A stretch of 9,492 nt of DNA from the NCBI GenBank assembly GCA_028706835.1, contig JAQTVL010000129.1:1-9492 (forward strand), in the 5' to 3' direction. Shown piece by piece: positions 1 to 5,891 of the stretch. Position 1 is the first letter of the stretch. Every line of letters starts with the position of its first letter. The stretch comes from Phycisphaerae bacterium (GTDB taxonomy: Bacteria; Planctomycetota; Phycisphaerae; JAJVII01). The notes beneath the pieces are model-generated. The model searched no databases. It was not told where the DNA came from and saw only the letters and a list, made by a program, of their open reading frames with translations. Made by a program: the position numbers and the translations under genes.

Positions 1-1
1 T

Positions 2-1114
2 GCGACCGAGGCGATCGGCGACCTGGTCAAGCTGCTGAACGACTCGCCGGACCAGTCGGTGGTGGCGGAGTCGGCGACGGCGCTCGGCGCGATCGCGGCG
101 CGGAAGAACAACGCCGAGGCGGAGCCGGTGGTGACGGCGCTGCTGGGGCGGTATGCCAAGGTGAACGACGCCCCGGCTGTCCGCGACGCGCTGGTCGGCG
201 CGATGGCGGACGTCGCGGATGCCCGCTTCGTGCCGGTGTTCCTCAAGGGCCTGGGCGCGGAATCGGCGTCGTTGCGGCTGGCCTGCGCCCGCGGGCTGGG
301 CAACGTCGCCCCGCTGCCCGCCAACGCCGGGGCGACGCAGGTGGCAGTGACCGACGCGCTGATCGGACAGATCGCCGGCGAGCCGGACCGCGGGGTTCGC
401 CTGGCGCTGGTGGCGGCGCTGGCCAAGCACGGACCCAGCAAGGCGGCGCTCAAGGCGATCTACGACCGGACGAACCCGAACACCGAGGCCGACGAGGCGG
501 TGCGCAAGCGGGCCTGGGACAGCCTCATCGAACTGCTCAAGGTGAGCGACAAAGCCATCCAGCTCACGTGGATCGGCCAGATCGAGGCCGACGCGGCGGC
601 GACGGCCAAGCTGATCGACCTGCTGCTGGCGATCGAGCCGGACGCGGGCAAGTCGGACCAGTGGACGCCAGCCGACGTGGCGGCGCTGTCGGAGCGGCTG
701 GCGGACGCAATGCTGCGGGCCAATCGCCCGGCGGAGGCGGGCCAGCGTTATGAGCCGGCCTACCAGAAGCTTCGGGCGGCCAAGAGCGACCGCGCCCAGG
801 CGCTGGCGGTCAAGTACCTTCAGGCGCTGGTGGCGGCGGACCAGCAGGCGGCGTCGGTGGGCGTGCTCAAGGACCGCCTGGCCATCGCCAAGCCGGCGGA
901 GGCCGGCGCGATGATCGACTGCCTGGTGCAGCGGCTGCGGGCGTTGATCGGCAACAACGACGCGACCGGGGCGACGGCTGCGCTGGCCTGGATCAACGAG
1001 GTCCGCAAGCAGTTGCCCGAGGAATCCAAGACGGCGTCGTGGGCCGACACGCTGAACAAGCTCGCGGACCAGGCCAAGGCCGCCATCCCCGGCGCGACCT
1101 CCAAGCCGGAGTAA
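2..1114 (+). CDS. HEAT-like helical repeat protein, 3' part only
   Basis: The reading frame is open from base 2, so the gene begins upstream of the window; the GTG at 59 is simply an internal codon. About 370 residues are visible, ending at TAA. The first ~190 residues are short amphipathic helix pairs rich in Ala, Leu, Val and Asp, with the periodic pattern of HEAT/Armadillo-type repeats (for example the stretches around VAESATALGAIA, VRDALVGAMADVA and LRLACARGLGNVA). The last ~150 residues remain helical but look more TPR-like (LADAMLRANRPAEAGQRYEP). No catalytic motif, signal peptide or membrane segment is visible in this part. Such repeats usually act as protein-protein scaffolds, so no specific role can be given. 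The next gene follows 28 bases downstream in the same direction, so the two may be co-transcribed. The repeat assignment is confident as a fold class but not as a function. Confidence 0.8.
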   Translation, partial: ATEAIGDLVKLLNDSPDQSVVAESATALGAIAARKNNAEAEPVVTALLGRYAKVNDAPAVRDALVGAMADVADARFVPVFLKGLGAESASLRLACARGLGNVAPLPANAGATQVAVTDALIGQIAGEPDRGVRLALVAALAKHGPSKAALKAIYDRTNPNTEADEAVRKRAWDSLIELLKVSDKAIQLTWIGQIEADAAATAKLIDLLLAIEPDAGKSDQWTPADVAALSERLADAMLRANRPAEAGQRYEPAYQKLRAAKSDRAQALAVKYLQALVAADQQAASVGVLKDRLAIAKPAEAGAMIDCLVQRLRALIGNNDATGATAALAWINEVRKQLPEESKTASWADTLNKLADQAKAAIPGATSKPE

Positions 1115-1142
1115 ACTTCCCGGCTGGTCGCAATTCGCTATC

Positions 1143-2348
1143 ATGTCCACAATGAGCGAGTTCGAATCCCTCTTCGACGCCTGCCTGCCGGTCGACCCGC
1201 TCGGCGGGCAGATCGACTCGCAACTGGCGGCGGTCGCGGACAAGCCCGCCGTTTATCTGCTGGCCACCGAAGACCGCCAGCCGATCCTGCTCGCCTCCGG
1301 GCTGGCGGTGCGGACGATCCTGCGGCGGCGACTGGGCGAGCCGCTGTCGGACGAGCCGGAGGAAGCGGCCGCGGACGCGACCGCCCCCGCAAGACCAAAA
1401 CTCTCCAAACGTGCCGATCTTCGCCCGCTGGTGCGGCGGCTGTATCTGCGGCCCACGTCGTCGCGGTTTGAGACCGACCTGTGGTATCTCTGGCTGGCCC
1501 GGCTGCTGTTCCCCGACCGCTACCGGCGGATGGTTCGCTCGCGGCACTGCTGGATGATCCACGGCGACCCGGCTGAGCGGATTCCCCGGCTGGCGGTGAC
1601 CGACAAGTTCGCGCCGGCTGGGGGGCGGCGCGTCGGGCCGATGGCGGAGCGGCAGTCGGCGACGCGGCTGGTGGACCTGGTCACGGGGTTGTTCCGCCTG
1701 TGCCATTACTACCAGGTGCTGCGTCAGGCGCCGCACGGCCGGCCTTGCGAGTACAAGGAGATGGGCCGATGCTCCGGCCCGTGCGACGGCACGGTTTCGC
1801 TGGACGAGTATCGCCGGCAGGTGGCGGAGGCCATCGACTTCGCCGCCGACGCCGGGCGATCGTGGCGGGCGCGGCAGGCGGACGAGATGGCGCAGGCGGC
1901 CCGCCGGCTGGACTTCGAGGCCGCGGGCAGGGCGAAGGACCGACTCGCCCGCGCGACTGAGCTGGACAACCCGCGGTACCGCTGGCTGGGCGACGCCGAT
2001 GTGATGCAGTTCCTGATCGTCCAGCCCGGGCGGGGCAAGGCGGAGCTGAAAACATTTCGCGCGTTCGGCGGGCGGATCGTCGTCGGCCCGACGCTGGCCC
2101 GCAAGTCGCCGGCTGAGAAGCTGGCCGACTGGCTCGCGACGCCGCCGCCCGCGGACGACCCGCAGCTTCGCGCGGAGGAGGCCGGTCTGCTGGCGGACTA
2201 CCTGTTCCACAGCGAGGCCGCGCGGGGGTTGTTTGTCCGCTACACCGGCCAATCGGCGGCGGACCTGGCGGCGGTGGTGTCGGCGGTCTTTCCGCCGACG
2301 GTCCGCAAGGCGAGGGGTTCGCGGCCGGGGCCGTCGGATGCACGTTGA
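1143..2348 (+). CDS. UvrC-like protein with degenerate GIY-YIG domain and no RNase H domain
   Basis: This 401-residue protein aligns by eye with the N-terminal two thirds of UvrC, the excinuclease subunit that makes both incisions in nucleotide excision repair. Residues ~34-66 match the GIY-YIG start (PAVYLL), but the YIG, lysine and asparagine positions read LAS, S and A. Residues 110-128 match the EALLLEANLIKKYRPKYN-type segment, with Tyr115 where the catalytic Glu should be. Residues 147-187 resemble the 'YFGPF...LRRLFPLRTC' region. Cys187, 202, 210 and 214 have the UvrC cysteine-cluster spacing. Residues ~244-270 are a UVR motif (LDFEAAGRAKDRLA), which in UvrC binds UvrB. Residues 284-356 resemble the beginning of the UvrC homology region, and then the protein ends: the RNase H-like nuclease and the HhH tail are missing (UvrC is usually about 600 residues). 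Starts at 1143 and 1152 are both possible; neither has a clear Shine-Dalgarno sequence. It is probably a non-nuclease UvrC paralogue, with function unknown. Confidence 0.82.
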   Translation: MSTMSEFESLFDACLPVDPLGGQIDSQLAAVADKPAVYLLATEDRQPILLASGLAVRTILRRRLGEPLSDEPEEAAADATAPARPKLSKRADLRPLVRRLYLRPTSSRFETDLWYLWLARLLFPDRYRRMVRSRHCWMIHGDPAERIPRLAVTDKFAPAGGRRVGPMAERQSATRLVDLVTGLFRLCHYYQVLRQAPHGRPCEYKEMGRCSGPCDGTVSLDEYRRQVAEAIDFAADAGRSWRARQADEMAQAARRLDFEAAGRAKDRLARATELDNPRYRWLGDADVMQFLIVQPGRGKAELKTFRAFGGRIVVGPTLARKSPAEKLADWLATPPPADDPQLRAEEAGLLADYLFHSEAARGLFVRYTGQSAADLAAVVSAVFPPTVRKARGSRPGPSDAR

Positions 2349-2372
2349 TTCGGCGTGCGGGCAAGGTAATAT
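2345..2372 (+). promoter_or_regulatory. candidate sigma70-type promoter for the lipoprotein gene
   Basis: TTGATT (2345-2350), a 16-base spacer and TAATAT (2367-2372) form a possible -35/-10 pair, each matching 4 of 6 consensus bases. The -35 box overlaps the TGA stop of the UvrC-like gene (2346-2348). An initiation point near 2379 would leave a leader of about 22 bases that includes the strong ribosome binding site. The AT-rich patch stands out in GC-rich surroundings, but the promoter is predicted by eye only. Confidence 0.4.
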
Positions 2373-2388
2373 GGCGTACACACCGAAC

Positions 2389-2394
2389 AAGGAG
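2389..2394 (+). promoter_or_regulatory. Shine-Dalgarno site fixing the lipoprotein start
   Basis: AAGGAG lies 6 bases before the ATG at 2401. This supports 2401 as the start rather than an upstream in-frame GTG at 2233 that would overlap the UvrC-like gene. The lipoprotein signal peptide begins exactly at this ATG. Confidence 0.85.
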
Positions 2395-2400
2395 ATAGCG

Positions 2401-2937
2401 ATGAAACGAACAGTAACGATCGTGGCGGTTCTGGGGCTCGTGCTGCTGACGAGCGGCTGCATGACTCGCGTTTTCAACGAGGGCACCGGCGCGGTCCTGG
2501 GGGCCAAGAGCAACATTGTGGAGATCACGCCGCTCTACTCCACCCAGCCGCTGGGGCCAGTAACCGTCGACAAGGTCGAGAACGCGATGGGCAGGCCGGT
2601 GACAAGCGATTGGCTGCTGACGCTGGGCGCCGATCTGCGGCAGAAGACGATGAGCGAGAAGGACCTGGTGGCGGGCCGCCGGCCGGTGAAGATTGCCGGC
2701 AAGGTGGTTCACCTGGAAGGCCCGGGTTTCCTGGACAAGGCGCTCAGCCCGACGCCCGAGGTGGTCGTGCAGATCACGGTGACGGACGTGGCGACGGGGC
2801 AGGTGTTGGCGGTGGCCAACGCGGTCGGCCGGGGACGCGGGGGCGAGACGAGCGCCAGCCAGGACAAGCTCTGCTCGGCGCTGTCGACAGGCGTTACGAA
2901 GTGGCTCCGCAAGGCCGGTCGACACGGCGACGATTGA
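2401..2937 (+). CDS. small predicted lipoprotein, function unknown
   Basis: The product is 178 residues. It starts with a textbook lipoprotein signal peptide: MKR, a hydrophobic stretch (residues 4-16), then the lipobox LTSGC with the lipidated Cys at residue 20. It should be exported and anchored in a membrane facing the periplasm. The mature part has no catalytic motif that I recognise. Residues ~94-145 read like alternating beta strands (VKIAGKVVHLEG, VVVQITVTDVATGQVLAV). This resembles periplasmic lipoproteins of the DUF4410/CsgG-like sort, which carry a 'D.ATG.VL' turn, but the similarity is weak and should be treated as a guess. It is followed 15 bases later by an exported metallophosphatase, so the pair probably forms an envelope-directed unit. 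The start is supported by the AAGGAG site and the signal peptide. Confidence 0.85.
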   Translation: MKRTVTIVAVLGLVLLTSGCMTRVFNEGTGAVLGAKSNIVEITPLYSTQPLGPVTVDKVENAMGRPVTSDWLLTLGADLRQKTMSEKDLVAGRRPVKIAGKVVHLEGPGFLDKALSPTPEVVVQITVTDVATGQVLAVANAVGRGRGGETSASQDKLCSALSTGVTKWLRKAGRHGDD

Positions 2938-2952
2938 TCGGCGGAGGCTCGG

Positions 2953-3942
2953 ATGCGAGTGGTGCGATTCGTGTCGGCGATGCTGCTGTTCGCGTTCGCC
3001 GCCCTCGCGCACGCGGCGGACCTCGGCCCGGCGACGGCGCCGGACCAGGTCGAGGTTGTCTTCCTGCACATCAACGATTCGCACGGCCAGACGGCGGGCA
3101 CCGGCCAGCGCGGCGGGGAGGCCCGGCTGGCGACGCTGGTCGGCGATCTTCGCAAGCAGCCGGGGCCGGCCCGCGTGTTCCTGGTACATTGCGGCGACGT
3201 GATCAGCCGGGGCGATGACGTGACCCGCAAGACGCACGGGGCGGCGAACTTCACGCTGATGAACCGGCTGCGGTTCGACGCCTGGATTCCCGGCAACGGC
3301 GACATCTACGACGGGCTGCCCGTGCTCCAGGCGCGCATGGCGGACGCGCGATTCCCCACGCTGTGCGGCAATGTGAAGGTGAAGGCGACGGGCGAGCCGC
3401 TGGCCAGGCCGTTCATCATCGAGCAGGCTGGGCCGGTGAAGGTCGCGATCCTGGGGCTGTGCTTCTTCCGCGTGGGGGCGCCGGGCGGCGACGCGATCGA
3501 CTTCGAGGACCCGATCGCGGCTGCGAAGCGGATTGTGCCCGAACTGCGCAAGCGGGCGGACCTGGTCGTGGCGATGACGCACATCGGCGTCGATCGCGAC
3601 GGCGAGCTGGCCAAGGCTGTCCCGGACATCGACGTGATTCTCGGCGGCCACACGCACACGCCGCTGCCGAACGGGCTGATCCTCAGGCCGGCCGCGGGGC
3701 GGCGCGTGCTGATTTGCCAGACGGCGGGCGAACTGAACAGCCTCGGCTGGGCGTCGGTGACGATGAAGCGAACGGCAAGGGGGCGGGGGTATGAGGTGGC
3801 CGGGCTCGCCGCGAAGTTGATCCCGCTGGACCAGACGGTCAAGCAAGACCCCGAAGTAAAGGCGTTCCTGGCGCGGACGAACGAAATCGTCGCCACGCAG
3901 CCGGACCCGGAACCGCTGCCGGCGCCCGCGGGCAGGCCGTGA
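2953..3942 (+). CDS. exported UshA/5'-nucleotidase-type metallophosphatase, lacking the usual catalytic His
   Basis: This 329-residue calcineurin-like phosphoesterase belongs to the UshA/5'-nucleotidase group, whose members hydrolyse nucleotides or related phosphoesters outside the cytoplasm with two metal ions. Residues 1-21 form a signal peptide (cleavage likely after AHA). Metal-ligand motifs appear in order: HINDSHG (Asp42, His44), CGDVIS (Asp82), GNGD (Asn115), MTHIG (His210) and GGHTHT (His233, His235). In the family the fourth motif is GNHE/GNHD and its His acts in catalysis; here that position is Gly116. The C-terminal 5'-nucleotidase substrate domain is also absent, since the protein ends about 90 residues after the last motif with a Pro-rich tail. 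Substrate is therefore unknown. GGAGG (2943-2947) lies 5 bases before the ATG. The gene sits 15 bases after the lipoprotein gene and converges on the cyclodeaminase gene. Confidence 0.9.
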   Translation: MRVVRFVSAMLLFAFAALAHAADLGPATAPDQVEVVFLHINDSHGQTAGTGQRGGEARLATLVGDLRKQPGPARVFLVHCGDVISRGDDVTRKTHGAANFTLMNRLRFDAWIPGNGDIYDGLPVLQARMADARFPTLCGNVKVKATGEPLARPFIIEQAGPVKVAILGLCFFRVGAPGGDAIDFEDPIAAAKRIVPELRKRADLVVAMTHIGVDRDGELAKAVPDIDVILGGHTHTPLPNGLILRPAAGRRVLICQTAGELNSLGWASVTMKRTARGRGYEVAGLAAKLIPLDQTVKQDPEVKAFLARTNEIVATQPDPEPLPAPAGRP

Positions 3943-3945
3943 TTC

Positions 3946-5199
3946 CTACCGGTTGCTCCCCTGACCCACAGTCAGGGGCTTGGGGCTTTCGCACAACTCG
4001 CTCGCCAGCTCGCGCAGGAAGGGCTCGGTGTCGGTAACAATTCCGATGGTCTGCCAACTGCCGCGGTCGAGCAGCTTTGTCACCACGTTCGCGTTGATGT
4101 CCACGGCCACCGTCGTCACCGACGCGGGCAGCATGTTGCCCGTGGCCACGCTGTGCAGCGTCGTGCCGATCATCAGCGCCAACCCCAGGCCGGGGATTTG
4201 CGCCCGCATCGCGTCCTGGGCGGCGGCGGTGTCGGTAATCACCTCCGGCAGCGGGCCGTCGTCGCGGATCGAGCCAGCCAGCACGAACGGGATGTTTCGC
4301 TTGATGCAGGCGTGCATCACGCCGCTGGTAATCAGCCCGGCCTCGATGGCCTTGGCCAGCCCGCCGGCCAATCGGACCAGGTTGATCGCCCGCAGATGGT
4401 GCTGGTGTCCGTGGCGGGCGAGGGTGCCCTCGGCCAGGTTCACGCCCAGGCTGGTGCCGAAGATCGCCTGCTCGACGTCGTGGGCGGCCAGGGCGTTGCC
4501 GGCGAACAGCACGTCGACGTAGCCGGCCTCGATCAGCCGAACGAGGTACGCCCCGGAGCCGGTGTGGATGATCGCCGGCCCGCCGACCAGCAGTATCCGC
4601 CGCCCGGCCTTCTTCGCCGCCCGCATCAGGTCGGCGACGGCCCGCGTCTGCACCAGCTTGGGTTTCTCCGTCGAGACCGCCGAGGTCATGAACGAGAACC
4701 CCTGGTGCGTCTCCGGCCGCTCGACCGGCATCACCCGCACGCCGCTCATGCCGACGACGAGCAGTTGGCCTTTCCTGGCCTTGGCCATCGGCACGGTCCA
4801 GGCCCGCCGGGCGGCCGGGTCGACGGCGATGCCCTTGTCCATCTCGGGGCGTTCGACTTCGATCCAGCGCCCGGCCAGGCGGATGTTGGTCGTCAGGTTG
4901 GTCGTCGCGTAGAAGTTCTCCGGGAACGCGCCGTCCTTGACGACGGGGGCCAATTCCGCGTCCTTCTCGTCGACCGGGTGTGCGCCGAGGTCGCGCAGGC
5001 GTTCGAGCAACTGGTCCATGCGTTCCTGCTGCTGCATGGTGACGCGGATCTGGACGTGGGACGGGTCCTCGCGGGTCGCGCCGACCTCCATCTTCTCGAT
5101 CTTGAACGCCCCGCCATACTCGACCACGGCGTCGAGCACCTTGGGCAGCGTGAGGGAATCGATGATGTGGCCGTCAAGGACGACTGTTTCGACGGGCAT
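3946..5199 (-). CDS. ornithine cyclodeaminase, archaeal TIGR00300 (LOR/SDH domain) family
   Basis: The 417-residue product matches the family first named for a domain shared with plant lysine-ketoglutarate reductase/saccharopine dehydrogenase. A methanogen member is known to convert ornithine to proline and ammonia using NAD, and the same domain forms the C-terminal half of cyanobacterial AgrE/ArgZ. Numbering from the ATG at 5199: residues ~1-90 are the N-terminal alpha/beta domain (VVLDGHIIDSLTLPKVLD). Residues ~200-260 hold a Rossmann-like nucleotide site (RILLVGGPAIIHTGSG, then VLFAGNALAAHDVE and FGTSLGV). Residues ~265-385 carry family blocks HHLRAIN, VLAGSIRDDGPLPEVITD, LHSVATGNMLPA and VAVDINANVVTKLLDRG. 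It is unrelated to the mu-crystallin type of ornithine cyclodeaminase. The cofactor and reaction are inferred from the family. The guanidine-hydrolysing N-terminal half of AgrE is absent. An earlier in-frame TTG at 5211 was rejected because GGAG sits 6 bases before this ATG. Confidence 0.88.
   Translation of the reverse strand: MPVETVVLDGHIIDSLTLPKVLDAVVEYGGAFKIEKMEVGATREDPSHVQIRVTMQQQERMDQLLERLRDLGAHPVDEKDAELAPVVKDGAFPENFYATTNLTTNIRLAGRWIEVERPEMDKGIAVDPAARRAWTVPMAKARKGQLLVVGMSGVRVMPVERPETHQGFSFMTSAVSTEKPKLVQTRAVADLMRAAKKAGRRILLVGGPAIIHTGSGAYLVRLIEAGYVDVLFAGNALAAHDVEQAIFGTSLGVNLAEGTLARHGHQHHLRAINLVRLAGGLAKAIEAGLITSGVMHACIKRNIPFVLAGSIRDDGPLPEVITDTAAAQDAMRAQIPGLGLALMIGTTLHSVATGNMLPASVTTVAVDINANVVTKLLDRGSWQTIGIVTDTEPFLRELASELCESPKPLTVGQGSNR
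3958..3978. other. perfect hairpin at the convergent gene junction
   Basis: An 8-base stem, CCCCTGAC (3958-3965) with GTCAGGGG (3971-3978), closes a 5-base loop. It lies 16 bases after the phosphatase stop and inside the last codons of the oppositely read cyclodeaminase gene. No T tract follows on either strand, so it is not a classical intrinsic terminator. It could still pause or stabilise 3' ends of the two overlapping messages. The evidence is only the symmetry and the position. Confidence 0.35.
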
Positions 5200-5205
5200 G
5201 GGAAG

Positions 5206-5209
5206 CTCC
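5206..5209 (-). promoter_or_regulatory. Shine-Dalgarno site deciding the cyclodeaminase start
   Basis: On the - strand GGAG is followed by 6 bases and then ATG (5199-5197). The alternative TTG codon (5211-5209) overlaps this site and the T tract, so the ATG is the better start. Confidence 0.75.
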
Positions 5210-5279
5210 AAAAAGAAGCTGTCAGCGGTCAGCGGTCAGCTCTCAGCCGGGAAAAGCTGAACGCTGAACGCTGAAAGCT
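5210..5279 (-). terminator. candidate intrinsic terminator or attenuator between the acetyltransferase and cyclodeaminase genes
   Basis: Read on the - strand, two 24-base arms (5279-5256 and 5240-5217) can pair at 21 of 24 positions around a 15-base loop. The stem is followed at once by TCTTTTT (5216-5210), and after that by GGAG and the cyclodeaminase ATG. A long stem plus a T tract is the layout of an intrinsic terminator. Because it lies within the leader of the next gene, it could act as an attenuator or simply insulate the two genes. The stem sequence is moderately GC-rich with three evenly spaced mismatches. Confidence 0.5.
5217..5279. repeat. heptad tandem repeats arranged as an inverted repeat
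   Basis: The left part has four consecutive heptads of the form TCAGCGG/TCAGCGG/TCAGCTC/TCAGCCG after AGCTG. The right part has GCTGAAC, GCTGAAC, GCTGAAA and GCT, which are the same unit inverted. The heptad periodicity lets the arms pair in several registers (for example TCAGC at 5243-5247 with GCTGA at 5256-5260). It resembles the short tandemly repeated heptamers known from some bacterial intergenic regions and is non-coding. Confidence 0.8.
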
Positions 5280-5283
5280 ATTC

Positions 5284-5751
5284 CTACAGTTTCGCCCTCA
5301 TCTTCACGTAGACCAACGGCAGGTTGTCGCCGACGGTGAAACTGCCGCTGCCTTCGGCTACGAAGCCGAATCGCTGGTAAAAGCCCACCGCGTTCTGGCT
5401 GGACAGCACGATCATGTCCGAGTAACCGGCCTTGCGGAACTCGTCGGCGGCGAAGTTCACGAGTTGCCGGCCTATGCCCTGGGACCCGGCCTCCGGGTGG
5501 ACGAACAGGTGGCCGATCTCGTTCCGCTTCAGGCCGACCATGGCGACGATGCGGCCGGCCAACTCGTAGACGTAGTCCAGTTGCTTGGGCGCGTGCCCGG
5601 CGACGGCGGCGGCGTCGTTGCCGGCCACCAGGCCTGCGACCACGTCGGGCGCGTATCGGCTGGGCAGGCCCGCCCGGATGGAGGCGACGATGACGTTGCT
5701 GACCTGTTCGGCCTCGGCGGGCAGCATGGGTCGGATGTTGGGTTGCGACAT
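5284..5751 (-). CDS. GNAT-family N-acetyltransferase
   Basis: The product is a 155-residue cytoplasmic protein with the GNAT fold, which transfers an acetyl group from acetyl-CoA to an amine. Residues 5-20 form the first strand and helix (NIRPMLPAEAEQVSNVI). Residues 79-100 are motif A (IGHLFVHPEAGSQGIGRQL), in which the Q-G-I-G-R loop should bind the CoA pyrophosphate. Residues ~112-133 are motif B (MIVLSSQNAVGFYQRFGF), with the usual N..A..FY...GF pattern. The substrate cannot be told from sequence. The start at 5751 is chosen because AAGGAG lies 7 bases upstream and the family fold starts right there. An in-frame ATG further upstream (5904) would add an unrelated Pro/Arg-rich tail translated from the G-run tract. 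It is transcribed toward the cyclodeaminase gene 84 bases downstream, separated by the heptad hairpin. Confidence 0.9.
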   Translation of the reverse strand: MSQPNIRPMLPAEAEQVSNVIVASIRAGLPSRYAPDVVAGLVAGNDAAAVAGHAPKQLDYVYELAGRIVAMVGLKRNEIGHLFVHPEAGSQGIGRQLVNFAADEFRKAGYSDMIVLSSQNAVGFYQRFGFVAEGSGSFTVGDNLPLVYVKMRAKL

Positions 5752-5758
5752 GGCGATG

Positions 5759-5764
5759 CTCCTT
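5759..5764 (-). promoter_or_regulatory. Shine-Dalgarno site for the acetyltransferase gene
   Basis: AAGGAG on the - strand stands 7 bases before the ATG at 5751 and rules out the longer upstream reading. Confidence 0.8.
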
Positions 5765-5775
5765 CCCGGCAGGAC

Positions 5776-5784
5776 ACTATAGCA
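5776..5784 (-). promoter_or_regulatory. extended -10 promoter of the acetyltransferase gene
   Basis: The - strand reads TGCTATAGT, an extended -10 element (TGnTATAAT) with one mismatch. No good -35 is visible, because the upstream DNA is the C-run complement of the G tract; extended -10 promoters often do without one. Initiation near 5769 would leave a short leader holding the AAGGAG site. Predicted by eye. Confidence 0.45.
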
Positions 5785-5792
5785 AAGAAGAA

Positions 5793-5870
5793 GGGGGTTG
5801 GGGATCGGGGGCCGGGGGCGGGCTCGGGTCTTGGGTCTCAGGGACTGGGGACGGGCGGGGGGTATCGGGG
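5793..5870 (+). repeat. G-run tract with G-quadruplex potential
   Basis: Twelve runs of three or more G occur in 78 bases of the + strand. The first four (5793-5797, 5800-5803, 5807-5811, 5814-5818) are joined by loops of 2, 3 and 2 bases, which is a canonical G-quadruplex arrangement. The tract lies immediately upstream of the -10 of the leftward acetyltransferase gene and looks like a decayed tandem repeat. It is non-coding. Confidence 0.7.
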
Positions 5871-5891
5871 ACAAGCGATGGGCCTTGTCTT

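Noticed and set aside
1139..1144. TATCAT as a -10 box for a leaderless UvrC-like message starting near 1152
   Set aside because: There is no matching -35, and a single hexamer that overlaps one of the two possible start codons is not enough evidence.
2233..2400. N-terminal extension of the lipoprotein from a GTG at 2233
   Set aside because: It would overlap the UvrC-like gene and add an Arg-rich segment before the signal peptide. The AAGGAG site and lipoprotein signal place the start at 2401.
993..2528. A 511-residue - strand open frame
   Set aside because: It overlaps the UvrC-like gene and parts of both neighbours antisense and has no recognisable motif.
1681..3846. A 721-residue - strand open frame
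   Set aside because: It is antisense to three well-supported genes, rich in Arg, Pro and His, with no domain pattern. Long stop-free antisense frames are expected at this GC content.
4153..5274. A 373-residue + strand open frame
   Set aside because: It is antisense to the cyclodeaminase, which matches its family along the whole length; the + frame is low-complexity Arg/Gly/Asp.
5217..5279. CRISPR-like short repeats
   Set aside because: The units are contiguous heptads with no spacers and form an inverted repeat, and no cas gene is present.
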